Positions 11,209 to 24,356 of a DNA stretch of 64,000 bases are shown here, piece after piece. Under the pieces are notes generated by a model. It had not been told where the DNA came from. It saw only the letters and a program-made list of their open reading frames with translations, and ran no database searches. Numbering within the stretch: the first letter of the stretch is position 1; every line of letters starts with the position of its first letter. The position numbers were made by a program, and so were the translations under genes. The DNA is from Branchiostoma floridae. Taxonomy: Eukaryota > Chordata > Leptocardii > Amphioxiformes > Branchiostomatidae. Where the stretch lies: contig NC_049995.1 of NCBI RefSeq assembly GCF_000003815.2, positions 5,466,933 to 5,530,932 of the forward strand, given 5' to 3'.

Positions 11209-11450
11209 TAAGGTGGTATCTCACTGCACTTGGGGTACCGTTGCGGCACTGTGGGGTTCGGAAGATTACTCAACGAATTTCGGAAATAAAGATTGAATTT
11301 TCTTACATTTTGTGTATACTGAGGTCTTTTAAGTCTTACTTAAGACTTAAAAGTACTTCGCAATGTCTAAATTATACAAAAATCAGTGCACACAGTGAAC
11401 GAATCACAGTGCCGCACCGGTGCCCCAAGTTCAGTGAGATACCAGCTTTA
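11209..11450. mobile_element. TTAA-type MITE, family 2, copy 2
   Basis: TTAA then GGTGGTATCTCACTGCACTTGG at the left and CCCCAAGTTCAGTGAGATACC at the right, followed by TTTA (one change from TTAA). Interior shares AACGAATTTC.GA.ATAAAGA with copy 1. A local palindrome, TCTTTTAAGTCTTACTTAAGACTTAAAAG, sits near the centre. Confidence 0.75.
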
Positions 11451-13379
11451 GATGCCAATTGCGGAACTGAGGGCTTACACAGGACAAACACACCGTTCAC
11501 CAACTGATAACAATACCCCCGAGGTAATGACAACAGCTGATAGTCACCCGGTTGGGTCAGTTCAGACCGAGGTACATGACGTCACCTCTCAAACCTTCAT
11601 GACGTCACCTAATCACCTTTCATGACGTCAACTCCCCCCCCCTCGTCCCGTTCACACATGAACAATCTTTACGTAAATACCGGGAGGAAAGATCATTACG
11701 ATCTCTGCCTTCCCGGCTTTCCGACACGCAACAATATAGTACATACCGGTCAGAAAATATTAAGAATTTTCCTCCCAATACAGGATGTAATAAATGCACA
11801 GCCGTTCTAATACCCCTGCCACATTATCCACGATCTTCGGGCGTATCGATGGAAGATCGGCCATATTTAAGATCTACAGAGGGTTGCGCGTATTTTTTAA
11901 CCTGAAAACCGTCCCGGTGTCACATATAAGCCATACTTTGTACCTTGTACTATTGTTGTGCAATAAAGTTATTATTATAAGCGAGGCTCGGGCGATTGCC
12001 GCAGAATCGTCGTCCGATCGATTTTCGCCAAATGCGACAGGGGTATAACTAATCTTTGGCTCTGTCAGGAACAAAACACGCCACTCGTGTAACATGCTAG
12101 TCAACCGTGCAAATTCAATTTAGGTGCTCGTCATTGTGAAATGTCTAGAACCAACAAATGCACATTCGAACAAGCAGTCTACTTGGTTTTGACTTCTAGT
12201 TGATACGGGATCCTGTAATTTTTTTCCCTCTGGAATAAATTGAGGAACGACGACACTCAAGATTCGACGAGACTGAAAATCGAAGAAATACTTTGTAAAG
12301 CATGCGCAGTGTCGTGGAAAGGGTCTTCCATTGATGCTAGAGGTCAAATGAAGCAAGCTGACATGACCTTCTGATGTGCTGTTGTCCTGATCAACTGTGC
12401 AGCTTTAAAGGACTATAGTTGTGTTCAACAACAATGAAAGTTAACATGAACGAGTACACAGACCATGTATGCTAACGTCGCATAGTATTCTTACACGGTA
12501 GATTGTACGATAAACGATAACGCTTTACCTTCGTTGCTGTACCTTTTTCACTTACCCCCAGGCAAGGTTATTTGTAATTATATCACGTTCCCGGGACACT
12601 TAGCTCCTCTCAGCATGATTCGCCCCAGGAATGCGTTCTCTGTCCCAGGACTGTCTTTGAGAAGAATCCCAGATGCCAGTAGCCACCATGCGGCCGTATA
12701 ATGTATTGCAAAAAGACTCGCACGCATATTCAGTGGAATAACACGATTTAATAGGACGCTGTGGAGGAGCGTGACATCAGCGGTTTTAGACAGACGCGTC
12801 TGGCGTTTTTCTAAAAGATAAGACTTAGGGTTTGTTCAGGTAAGAGGATATGTTGTATTTTGATTCTAAATGCTCCATAATGTGAAACGTTTTAATGATT
12901 TTTGATGCCGTAGAATTTATGGGGTCCGTTAAAACTGTTTCTGCCGTCCGTGACTGTTGAGATATAGACCATGACTTTGAGGAGAAAAATGACACAAATG
13001 TTCGTTTGAAAATGCCTGTTTTCCATACCAGAGAGGGAGAAAACTGTCGGACAAATTGAGGAATCATTTAGACGATAATGCAAAAATTCCTGGTTAACGT
13101 AAACAATGGGAGTCTGAAAAGGATTTGTGTATTTATCTCAATAATGTTGAGGTTCTTTGTCAAAGATAAGTGAATACGCTTTAGCGGTTTAGGTGTATAA
13201 TTCCTGCTAAGATTACATAGTTCGCTGAGAAACATCTATACTGACATGAATGCACACTTGGTAGAAATAGAAAGGTAAAGGATACGCTGAAACCCCCCGT
13301 CCGCCCCTGTTCCAGAAACTTCCAGCCAATCTAACATCTGGTGTTCATTATGAGGTGTTTTGATTTACGGGGAGGTTCA
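11451..13379. other. non-coding stretch
   Basis: No gene supported. At 11930-11975 the string ATACTTTGTACCTTGTAC ... TTGTGCAATAAAGTT looks like a LINE 3' tail; similar tails recur near 20205 and 28386. A GC-richer patch at 12590-12710 could hold a small exon but no family is recognisable. Confidence 0.35.
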
Positions 13380-13810
13380 GTAATGCAGAGAACAACATCT
13401 TGAATACTAGTAGGTTTACTACATCTTGAATAGTTAAGGGCGTTTTTCGTTGCTAATGTGGAGAACTACATCATGAATAGTTTAGGGAGGTCTCATTGCT
13501 AATGTGGAGAACTACATCATGAATAGTTTAGGGAAGTTTCATTGCTAATGAGAAGAACTACATCATGAATAGTTTAGGGAAGTTTCATTGCTAATGTGGA
13601 GAACTACATCATGAATAGTTTAGGGAAGTTTCATTGCTAAATGCGGAGAACTACATCATGAATAGTTTAGGGAGGTTTCATTGCTAATACAGAGAAAGTA
13701 CAGCTTAGGATGGTTTTATTGCTAATGGATATAAATACATCATGATCAGTTTAGGGAGGTTTCATTGCTAATGTGGAGAAATACATCATGAATGGTTTAG
13801 GGAAGTATCA
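13380..13810. repeat. 46-bp satellite (~9 copies)
   Basis: Unit AGTTTAGGGAAGTTTCATTG CTAATGTGGAGAACTACATC ATGAAT repeats every 46 bases (TCATGAATAG at 13471 and 13517). Edge units are diverged. No coding. Confidence 0.85.
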
Positions 13811-14059
13811 TTATACATTCTTTTTTCCCCGGACATTGATGTGCACAGCCAGTTATAACCAGGACCATATGCTGTAATTCACCTTGTCTTCTCGGTACCA
13901 AACTTCTACGGTCTGTGAAAATTTAACTTCTCGGAACTAAATGTTCTCGGTGGCATCAAGTGCGCGTAAAAAAAGTCAGCTGTTTATCTGTTATCGGTAA
14001 TGATAAGTTCACAACATACAGTCTTCGCCGTGAAAGTTAGTTGCCCGTACATCAGTAAC

Positions 14060-14315
14060 AGATGCGTAGGGGTGGCGCCCATCTCCATTTCTGTATCCCT
14101 TGGGCCACACATGTGCAAGCCACTACAGCAGGGGGCTGGTCCGCTGGTAGTGATGTGTGTTTAACTTCCATACTCTTCCTCATTAGTGCTGAGTGCTAAG
14201 CAGAGAAAGCAGCATGTACCATTTTTTAAAGTCTTTGGTATGACTTGGCCGGGGATCGAACTCACGACCTACTGAATGCAAGGCGAACACTCTAACCACT
14301 AGGCTATTGCACTTC
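14060..14315 (-). mobile_element. tRNA-derived SINE
   Basis: Read on the minus strand, CAATAGCCTAGTGGTTAGAG is a tRNA A-box region and GAGTTCGATCCCCGG a B box about 40 nt later, followed by a non-tRNA body. The tRNA-like head is shared with the copy at 19174-19300. It lacks a clean cloverleaf end, so it is a SINE head and not a functional tRNA. Confidence 0.65.
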
Positions 14316-14547
14316 GCCGTGAAAGCCGTCAACATAAAAGTACATTGAAAAAATCAGAAATTTGAAACTGCATGTATCATTCATATCATGAGGAGAGGGT
14401 ACCTACTGGCTGAGGTTCATTCCTTCAATGGGAAAAAAAAATGAACATTACCATCAAGCAGGGCACAGACGTACAAGTCATCATAATTATATTTGCATGA
14501 ATGATTGTTTGTTTTGTCTCCACAGAATTTGCACGAGATATACGAGG

Positions 14548-15408
14548 ATGGCATCAACAAGTTACGTGCAAACTTTGGATGACTTCAGGAGGAAGGAAAA
14601 GAAAGATTTGCAATGTAGAAGGGAAGAGAAACGGTACAGGTGTGAGGAGTGCAGCAGCCAGTTCAGTCAGCTGGATCATCTGAAGAATCACATGCGAACT
14701 CACACAGGGGAGAAACCCTACAGATGTGAGGAGTGCAGCAGGCAGTTCAATCAACTGAGTACCCTGAATTGTCACATGCGGACTCACACAGGGGAGAAAC
14801 CATTTATGTGTGGGGAGTGCAGCAGGCAATTCAGTCAGCTCAGTAATCTGAAGAGACACATGCGGGCTCACATAGGGGAGAAACCCTACAGGTGTGAGAA
14901 GTGCAGCAGGCAGTTCAGTGAGCTGAATAGTCTAAAGAGACACATGCGGACTCATACCGGTGAGAAACCCTACAAGTGTGTTGAGTGCAGCAGGCAGTTT
15001 AGTGAGAAGGGTAATCTGAAGAAGCACATGCGAACTCACACTGGTGAAAAATCTTTCAAGTGTGAGGAGTGCAGCAGCCAGTTCGGTCAGCTGGATCATC
15101 TGAAGAATCACATGCGAACTCACACAGGGGAGAAACCCTACAGGTGTGAGGAGTGCAGCAGGCAGTTCAGTAGGATGGATGAGCTTAAGAGACATATTCG
15201 GACTCACACAGGGGAGAAACCCTACAAGTGTGAGGAGTGCAGCAGGCAGTTCAGTCAACTGAGTACCCTGAATTGTCACATGCGGACTCACACAGGGGAG
15301 AAACCATTTATGTGTGAGGAGTGCAGCAGGCAATTCAGTCAGCTCAGTAATCTGAAGAGACACATGCGGGCTGGCTCACATAGAGCAGAAACGCAGCAAA
15401 CAGTTTAG
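14548..15408 (+). CDS. C2H2 zinc-finger protein, nine fingers
   Basis: Nuclear, presumably DNA-binding. The exon begins after acceptor CTCCACAG at 14525; the chosen ATG at 14548 begins MASTSYVQTLDDF, then a basic linker, then tandem fingers joined by HTGEKP linkers, 286 residues. Eight fingers are complete (C-x2-C-x12-H-x3-H, core CEECSRQFSQLSNLKRHMRTH-like). The ninth keeps both cysteines and the first histidine but reads HMRAGS, losing the second. Predicted contact residues (-1,2,3,6) are QDHN, QSTC, QSNR, ENSR, EGNK, QDHN, RDER, QSTC, QSNR: fingers 1-3 recur as 6, 8 and 9, showing internal block duplication. No KRAB, BTB or SCAN domain is visible. Target unknown. A 5' non-coding exon is implied. 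Confidence 0.85.
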   Translation: MASTSYVQTLDDFRRKEKKDLQCRREEKRYRCEECSSQFSQLDHLKNHMRTHTGEKPYRCEECSRQFNQLSTLNCHMRTHTGEKPFMCGECSRQFSQLSNLKRHMRAHIGEKPYRCEKCSRQFSELNSLKRHMRTHTGEKPYKCVECSRQFSEKGNLKKHMRTHTGEKSFKCEECSSQFGQLDHLKNHMRTHTGEKPYRCEECSRQFSRMDELKRHIRTHTGEKPYKCEECSRQFSQLSTLNCHMRTHTGEKPFMCEECSRQFSQLSNLKRHMRAGSHRAETQQTV

Positions 15409-15600
15409 TGACATGGGTAATCTGAAGAAGCACATATGGACTCACATGTTAGAAACCCTACAGGAGTGAGGAGTGCAGAAAGCTGTTCAGTAGGTCGGAA
15501 ATTCTGAAGGACTCACCGAGGAGAACCCCTTCAAATGTAGAAGTGCCTGTACAGTAACCATATGGTAATCTTAGATAGAAGGCACATGCTAACACACAAG
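15409..15600 (+). pseudogene. decayed zinc-finger repeats after the stop
   Basis: After the stop at 15406-15408 another frame reads SKQFSDMGNLKKHIWTH, then further finger debris (GTGAGGAGTGCAGAAAGCTG TTCAGTAGG and AAATGTAGAAGTGCC). These are former fingers 10-12, separated from the active frame by small indels. The protein was once longer. Confidence 0.7.
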
Positions 15601-16214
15601 TAAGCTAAGTACGCAAGTGTGGAAGTTACGAGAGAGATGCTGGTCTGGCAGTGAATTTGAAGGATTTCATGCCAACATACTTTGTAGATTTCAGCTTTAT
15701 TCTACATTTTACTTACATATTGTATACTAATTGATAATTCTTATTGTTAATTCTTATGTTATTTGTAAGTTAGTAGTAGTTAGTTTTTTTTAATTCTGAT
15801 AATGATCTTGCAGATGATTAGTAGTAGTAGTCCACTGTATTCTGCTGATGCAGTGGTCTGGACACTCTGCATCAGCAATCAGTCTTTCTTCATCTTTCTC
15901 CACTGCGTCCTATTCATCGCCAGCTTCCTGAGCTCCCGCAGATGATAGTAGTTGTTTGTAATTAAGATTAGATTTTTCCTTGGAAATGTATCACTATGAA
16001 TTTATTTGTTGATGATTTTCTACCTCATTGTTTCTAGTTTTCTCACTTTAGAACTAAGCAAAGTTGATTTGCACGGGGCATATTCTGTCTCATTTGTTTA
16101 TGTTAAATAGAATGCCATTTGCACTAAAGTCGTTTAAGTTTATGATATTTTAGAGATTTTGTTACACACAACCATATTTTAAGCTTTCGGTGTGTAGATA
16201 GCTATGGTAGCAAT
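15601..16214. other. 3' flank of the zinc-finger gene
   Basis: AT-rich, no coding seen. Probably the 3' UTR and terminator region; no strong AATAAA in the first 200 bases. Confidence 0.3.
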
Positions 16215-16568
16215 TAGTGGTGGGTACTGGTACGATGTACCGGTACAAAACAGTGTTTTTGTTTCTTGTTGGACCGGTCCTGAAAAAAAACAGACTTGAA
16301 AAAATGCAGTGGACCGGATGTTGGACCGAGTAAAAAATTAACAAATACCTAAAAAATATCTATTCTCCAAGCAGTTGTTGGATTGCGTAGATTTTTACCA
16401 GATCAAATGGCGACCACTACTACATCTTCGCAACCCAACCTCTGCTTGGGGAATACATTTTACCAGCACTACTACATTCACAAATGATCAGGTCTGGATC
16501 TGGACCTCATTCTCTGGACCTGGGCTGTACCTGTACCTGAATTTTTTGTACCGGTACCCACCCCTACA
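16215..16568. repeat. dispersed GGTACCGGTACC-ended repeat, copy 1
   Basis: Starts AGTGGTGGGTACTGGTAC and ends TTTGTACCGGTACCCACCCC, with TTGTTGGACCGGTCC and GGTCTGGATCTGGACC inside. It is the reverse orientation of copies at 25598-26030 and 62878-63270. No protein; likely a non-autonomous element. Confidence 0.7.
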
Positions 16569-18640
16569 TGTAGTAGCAATAGAATGATGAGACAGTTGTA
16601 GTTTTGTGAAGGAAGAGCCATTGCACCAGTTTACATTTACTATCTCTTGTTGGTTTTATCTTGTATCTGCCTAGTTCTGTTCATATTAGATAGATAACAT
16701 CTTTTCATTCTATGGTAAGTAGCATGGGTTTGTTAAGCATTTTGTATACAAATCAAAAATGCAGTCAAATAGTTTTCTTTAATCACTATAAATAGCCAAA
16801 AAAACTTTCGATGTGCATGTAACAGCCTAGTATCCATAGAAATACAATGTATGCCGTTAACGGTGGTGATGTACTTCTTGATGGCCAGTGTCATAGCGAT
16901 CTTGCCCTCCCTAGGGGCGAAATCGCTAGTGTTTTCGCCCCCTCTAGAATTGTGTATACATTTGCACTTACTTTGGTCGAGCTCCCGCTCATTGATGTAA
17001 ATAGAAAAAGAAAAACTGCTTCAGTTTGCTGTCAATAAACTGTATTCAATCAGCAACAATAAAGTGCAATTATGATTTTTATTGTTGTTGTGACTGTTTT
17101 TCTATTTGTCCTTTGTTAACTGTTATTTTTTTTTCATTTTCAGAGGTGATGTTTGATATTATCAGTTTGCTAAAGTGCATCAACAATGTGTCCTGTATAT
17201 CATTTTGTTGATCATTTTGAAATTCAGATGCGGAGTCGAATCCACGATACTACGCTACATGAATACGCCCGCAAACTGTCTAGCAAACTGTCTAATCAGG
17301 CAGCTATATCGGCCTCCACAAGTTCTAGTCTCTACCAGACTCCAGTCTGGCCGAATAGTAATAGGGGACTTTGGCCAAGTTAGCAGTAAAAGCATAGTAG
17401 GAGTTAATTGGCATAGGAGTATACTCATAATACTGACCGGCCGTGATAGCTGGATAGACTTAAAAAAAACTTACCGAAATTTCGTGGCAACTTATTTTGT
17501 CCCAATTTGGCCAAATTCTTCTCTTTTGTCATCCATTTTGGAGACTACACAAGTTCCGCATGCATCCAGCTTGGAAACTTTGTTTACGACCTAATCAAGT
17601 ACTTTTTGCTCTCGACTGGCCAGCTAATAACAGTAGACTTGTAAATATCGGACATGCGTTTTTTTCTGTAGTTTTTTTTTTCGAAATTAAGAACATGCTA
17701 TAATACATGCGATTAAGGTATAGATAAACAGAATGCTTTCTTCCTTGCTTACTAATATGACATGCACAGATATTTTCTGTAAAACATCAAGCTGAACTAA
17801 AACAGAATTCATTTGTCACACTCCTTAACACGAAGCCGAAATAGTTTCTTTACTGTTTTTTACTATTCAAAATGTTAGGATGTTAAAAATTAGTTTCTTA
17901 CTACTGAAATAGTCCAACCGACTAATAAAAGAAGTCAAATTCAACATTCCAAGAAATAACAGCATCTTACACCACGTAGGCTACATACATTATTTGGTAA
18001 TTTCCATAATCAAATGCAAATTATGCAGGTCAGGAGTTACTTTGGATAGTTGATGAATAAATTCCAAAACACATGACATATACATCAGGTAACCAGTGAG
18101 AAAAAGAGTGATATAGATACATATCAATTACGCAAAATTGTATGATGATGATTATGATGTATTGTACTATCACTATGTATGTCCCTCAATGTGTATGCTG
18201 CACAACATCAGCATCTTGCTGCCTGGTGCAGTTTTGTATTGTCGCAATCCAAATAAAGTCAAAGTCAAATGAAGACCTCATTTGCATGGTTTAGGAGAAT
18301 CATAATTACATAGTTGTTAATGATGATTGGGACAGTCAATTCTTGCAGCATTTGGAATGAATGTAAATATTGTAAGATATAGTTCTGCATATGAGGGCTA
18401 ATTTACATATTTTATTAGGAAATAACCCTTTTTGCTAAGACTAGACTTTCTTACTCTGAACAACTAGTGTTATTTGGGTACAGAAAATGATCAACAGTAT
18501 AAATGTATGCAAATGAGATTCTTTGAGGCTCTATTATCTAGTTCTAGTTGTATAATCGATGAGAGACGTGTATGATATGTTACTCGAAGAGGTTAACATC
18601 ATCAGGTGAAGGTATGAGGTCGCGGAACTCTAGTTGGTTG
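16569..18640. other. non-coding stretch
   Basis: No gene recognised. At 18160-18265 there is a LINE/SINE-like 3' tail (TTGTCGCAATCCAAATAAAG TCAAAGTC). The 3' flank of the EGF/lectin gene is at the right, with TTTATT (AATAAA on the minus strand) at 18411-18416. Confidence 0.35.
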
Positions 18641-20744
18641 TTAAACTGATTTCTCACAAACGTAGGCACAAGGAACGCGGCATTTGAAGTCGTCCCATTC
18701 TCCTAGATCCAGCTTTTTAGTAAAAAACAGATGTCTGTAGTCCTGTCAAAAAATGACACAGAACATATTTACATTCAGATGACACAAGATATGTATACAC
18801 ATATATATGTATAAATTTATACATATTTGTTGGTTGCGATGTTTTTACAATGCGGTCCCAAATGTATTTGTTTATTTAAAAACTGCTATAAATGTATGTA
18901 TTACACTCCTTTACATTTGGGACCGCATTGTTAAAACACAACAATCACTGTATATATATATATAATTATGTAATTACTTAATTTAAATATAGGCAGCGAC
19001 ACCTATATCTGCAGTGCAATGTGAACCAATCAGAATTGCATTGAGTAAGGTGACAGACGGTCACCAAAATTACGGTGAAAATAAAGTTGTATTTATCTCT
19101 TTATTCAGTGACATACCAACCTGATGAAACTATTCATGGATAAATCTTTATGCAGAGTATGCAACATTTCTGGATTGGTGCAATGGCTGAGTCAGTAAAG
19201 TACTAGTATTCGCCTTGCATTCTGTAGGTCGTGAGTTCGATCCCCGGCCGAGTCATACCAAAGACTTTTAAAAAAGGTACATTTTACTCACTCCTTGTGT
19301 TTACATGTTTGATTTGCCAGTTCTGCCAATTCATTATAGTGACGCTGAAGAAGAGTGATGGATGTCAGTCGAATCGTCCTTTATCTGGGAAAAGGAGAAT
19401 TCTTTTTTTTTTTCACAACCAGCAGGCACTTGCTTACGCTTCGATGTCTCTCAGACACCTTCGTCAGAGCTTTTAGCTGGAGTTCTGCTTCTCAGCGCTA
19501 TATGCAGCCGATGTAGGTGGCACTTTTGTGGTGAGAAAACAACCCCAAAGTGGCTAAGCTTGTATCCCCCCTCGTCCCGGTTCATCACTTGGGTTGACTT
19601 TGAATGCTAGGCAATTTTAGTACCCGCTGGTTGTGTAAAAAGAATCCTCCTATCTCATATATTCTACCGGCCTGATGAAACTATTTTCGCCGTCTTATTC
19701 GAAAAAAAAAACTAAGGAATACACACCTTTGAATATACGATGGCACAGTTCATGTCCTTCCTTTTACCCGGCGCTCCTGGAGCCCAGTTACTGTAGTCAA
19801 CTTTTGACCCATCCGTCCACTTCCATCCACTAGCTCCCTTTTGAAGACCCATCCAGATGATCGGTTTAACATTTCTTTTACCATAAGGATCTGCAATTGA
19901 GCGAGAACCCGTCTGTTGCAGTAGAATCATGTTAATTGCATGGCCAATTCGTCAGAGGATTTAGAAGAACCACGTAAGACATACAGAAAGGTCAAAGAAG
20001 CATTTCACATCCAGTTGGAAAGTGCGAAGCTTAACCGCACTGATGGCTGGGAGCTGCCCAAGTCCTACTTACCCCTACTCCGCAAGGAGGCGGGGTGAGG
20101 GGCAGAAGATCGACGCAAGTCTCGTGTAGACATACATGTATAGTTAACTAGGATGTTAAGCTTTATCCTATACCTCTATTTGTACCTTATGTAATAGCTG
20201 TTGCCATACTTTGTACCATGTACAATTATCGTGCAATTAAGTTCTTCTATACTAGTAAACAATAAATATAGAAAAGTAACGTTTCAAGAAATAGTAACCA
20301 TATTTAACGCAAGCATCTAATCAATACAAACCAAAGCAAAAGACGCCCTTTTAGAATATAAGTACTAGACTAGTAGTGAATCAAGGATACAACACCAATA
20401 CAATGTGACTTGAAATCATAGATAAAAAGAAATAAGAACGGTAATTGATTTGCATGCATTTATTAATGAGATTAAGAGAGACGTGATAAGCATTGATAAG
20501 AATTCCTGTGTGATTAGTACATCACAGAGTTACATTAACGTGTAAAGGCCTAGCGCCTGTAAATGTTACCCACATCCCGAGATGAGACTTTTGACGAAGT
20601 TGTTCTCGCCCTGATCGTTGATAGAGGTAAGCATGGCGCCATGTTGTCTGCATCGTGATCTCGCTGTAGACCAGCTGACTCTAGTTGTTATCAGTTTGTA
20701 GCAGTGGTTGTTATATTTTCTCCAATCACCAGGACACTGTAGGG
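18641..20744 (-). CDS. three exons of the C-type lectin domain
   Basis: Exon 20744-20574 codes [17 protein letters not shown], then [20 protein letters not shown] and [11 protein letters not shown]. Exon 19890-19727 codes [23 protein letters not shown] and MNCAIVYSK. Exon 18742-18641 codes [20 protein letters not shown] and stops. All cysteine pairs of a long-form CTLD are present. The 20574 donor is placed at GAT|GTGGGT because only this keeps phase; the overlapping GG|GTAACA does not. Confidence 0.8.
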
Positions 20745-23700
20745 CTGTAGTAAAATGTAGAATTTCACAATAGAATTTGGAATTTCACAGTATTAAAATT
20801 TGGAATTTCACAGTATTAAAATTTCGAATTTCACAGCAGTAAAATTTCGAATTTCACAGTAGTAAAACTTGGAATTTTACAGTAGTAAACGGAAAGGGAA
20901 ATTTAAGAAACAAATAATAACATAAAAAAAGGGTTGATACTACATAGAGGAAAATAAAGTGCTCGAGAGGAACGACCACAAGAAATGACAAAAAAATAAT
21001 AATAATAGCTCACCTCGCTGGCAGTTCTGCCCGGTCCATCCAGGTAAGCATGTACATTTGTAGCCGCCATCTTTGTTCACACAGCGTCCATGTCGGCATG
21101 GGTTCCTCTTACACTCATTGATGTCTGTGTTATAAATGAATATAGTATGATTGACGACTCATGGCGAGAAGTAGCTCAATTTTAGATTATACGTATACAT
21201 ATATAGATGCTGAACGTATAAGAATAAAGCAGTCTATAAAAATAACTCACCTTGCTGGCAGTTCTGTCCAGTCCATCCAGGTGAGCAGGTGCATTTGTAG
21301 CCGCCATTTTGGTTCACACAGTGTCCATGTTGGCATGGACTCCCGGCACACTCGTCAATGTCTGTGTGATAAATGATACATTGTATAGTATAAGGAAGTA
21401 GTGGATCAACGTTAGATTGTAGATGCTGAATGTATAAAAATGAAACAGTCCCACTAGACTGGAAAAATAACTCACCTTGCTGACAGTTCTGTCCAGTCCA
21501 TCCAGGTGAGCAGGTGCATTTGTAGCCGCCATCTTTGTTCACACAGCGTCCATGTTGGCATGGGCTCAAGGCACACTCGTCAATGTCTATATTATGAATG
21601 GTATATTGTATGATTTAGGCGAGTACAAGTTACATTGCAGATGCTGAATGTGAAAGGATAAAACAGTCTATAAAAATAACTCACCTTGCTGACAGTTCTG
21701 TCCAGTCCATCCAGGTGAGCAGGTGCATTTGTAGCCGCCATTTTGGTTCACACAACCTCCATGTTGGCATGGACTCCTGGCACACTCGTCGATGTCTGTG
21801 GAATAAATGGTATTGTATAATTTAGGGGAGTAGTGGATGTGTAAGAATAAATCAGTCAAGAAAAATAACTCACCTTGCTGACAGTTCTGTCCAGTCCATC
21901 CAGGTGAGCAGGCACATCTGTAGCCGCCATCTTTGTTCTTGCAGGTTCCATGTTGGCATGTTTTCTTGGCACACTCGAGCTCCTTCATGTCTGTATGAAG
22001 TGAAGTATAAGTGAATATAAATAACAAACTACAAATAAACATAAGCCACCAAATGACACAGAAATAAAAACAGAGCATCACAAACAAAAACTTCATGAGG
22101 TTAAAATAAATGGTATGTTAAAACAAATGAATAATCTCGAACCAACATTCGCCAAAAAGTTACTCAGACAAGCAACTGAATATGATAAATAAACAAATAA
22201 ACATAAGAATTATTCCTTGTTCCAAGAAATTGTTTGTCTTCATTTTCTTTTCACTGAGGAAGGAAGGCGGATGCCTTCCGAAACGTCTGTATAAAAATAA
22301 AGTATCCAGAAGTAAAGATTTATTCGTCTTCAATTTTAACGATTCCTGGATGTCTAACCTTCACAAACGTAACTGAATATGGTTTTGGAAACGGTCAGAC
22401 GTTTCAACTATTACATTGTATCCAGTAGTTTTCGTCAGTGCTACTGGATAGTAGTTAAAACGTCGATCTAACTGTTTCCAAAACCACATCCAGTCGCTTG
22501 AGTAACTACTTTTTGGAGTATCTTATTACCTGGATGTCGAATCTACATCGTCAAACCAACATGACTTACCTGTGGTTAACAGAAATGTGGCTGTCATTGG
22601 TAAGGCAACATCAGTCACACTGATGTTCGTAAATGGGACAGAAATTGGAGTCGAATCAACGACTATGAACCCGTCAAATGCCGAGTTGTTTTCTTCATAG
22701 AATGTCGTCGTCCATGGAGTACTGGGTTCCAGGACCGTCGTGCGGTTTGATCCAAGAGCCACCTAGATACAAGAGCACAACTTTACACAAAATACCAGAA
22801 TATGTATTCCAATGTCATAGAATACCAACGTCAATTCCAAAGTCAAAGAAGAAGATGTAAAAGAACAAAAAATGAAGAATCTATTGTTCGGTATAACATT
22901 CTCTGTGTGTTCAATTGCAAGCTTCCTGACCGTTCGACCAGTTAGATTTCATAGTGAAGACAAGTTTTATGCCAAACTTTTTTAGGTGCACGCTCGCACC
23001 AGTTTGCAGGTTCCCAGAGGATGTCATCCATATAATCAACTCAGTGTGGCCTAAGGAGGTTACACTTGAAGTTACACTTGTGGTAACACTTGTGGCCAGT
23101 AGATAAACAAGATTTTTTATGAGATTGTTCAGAGCAAGATCAGTAGACTACTTCAAGGCAATGAACTAAGCAGTTGGAAAAAACTGTACACTGAGATAGC
23201 GGTGGACACTTGTTTTGAAGGCTGATAAGTTGTAGACAGAAGGGAAGCAGTTGTCGCTGAGAGAGTTCCATAATTTGGCTGTCCGGGGAAAGAAACTGTT
23301 GCAGTAGAAGGACTTGGAAACCGGCAATTGAACAGTATATCGATATGAGTTTGAAGAAAACCTAGTGTTGCGCTGAAAGGCTCTAGCTCAGCGAAGGGAC
23401 ATATAGTATGAGGTCAATGGAGGACCCATGGAACAATAGCGATGGAAGAACCCGGTCAGGGATGCAAGGATTTCTTAGCTTACCCTCCCATCGGAAGTTA
23501 TCTGAGTGGCCAGGATGCCAGCGATGACCACTGACGCTACGACCAGAAGTCCGCATCCCAGCATCGCAAGCCAGCAAACTTTGTTAGATTTGCATTCGCT
23601 CCACATTTCCATGACACGCTCTGAGATGAAACAGGAGTGACAGAAATGCATTAAGACTAAGAGCAAATGTCTGAAAGGATCAAACTACGGTAGCGCAGAT

Positions 23701-24325
23701 ACAAACAACCCCTCTAAATAGCCTTCGTTACGCTCAACACATATTGACCTCATGGCAAAAAGACTAAACATGCTTGCCAAAAATATTGATATTGATTGAC
23801 AGAAGGTTGGAAATCATTGACAGCCAAATACTTGACGAAACCTATAGATCCTCCTCGTTAATTGTAAGACTTTGACACTTTATTCCAAATTTGCATATTT
23901 TTCACTTCATTATGTACAATATTTGTCAAAAGCTACCTGTATACTCAATATCATGGAAATCTGTCGTTCCTTTCTTTGATTATTCTACTTGGAACATTAT
24001 GAGGAAAAACGCCCCTACAGTTCCAGAGCAAGCTGCTAGGAAGGTCCAAACGTACAAAACTTTTTCCCACGTCACAAGCTATCAGAAATCAAGACCATGG
24101 CACGGCCAGATCAAAAGATACAAAAATGCTGCAGTACCAAGGTCACATACCAGGGGGTCCAAAATATAGCTTAACCTTAATTAGTTTTCCCAACACATAT
24201 CAAAAGTCATCGTTATCTTTTTATTATCCGTCCAGAGCCTCTGGGTTCATGGGTTATACTGAAATCTGGAAACTTAAAGGCACAGACACATGCACACAGA
24301 CACACGCACAAACACACGCACACAC

Positions 24326-24356
<31 letters not shown>

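Noticed and set aside
14235..14315. tRNA gene on the minus strand
   Set aside because: A and B boxes are present, but the arms do not pair into a cloverleaf and the head continues into a repeated body; a SINE.
14554..15363. Antisense Leu/Ala-rich frames across the zinc-finger gene
   Set aside because: They mirror the 84-base finger repeat on the opposite strand; the sense frame has all C2H2 residues.
22526..22762. Independent small protein starting with GTG at 22762
   Set aside because: It is an internal exon of the EGF/lectin gene: acceptor TATCTAG before it, donor CACAG|GTAAGT within it, phases matching both neighbours.
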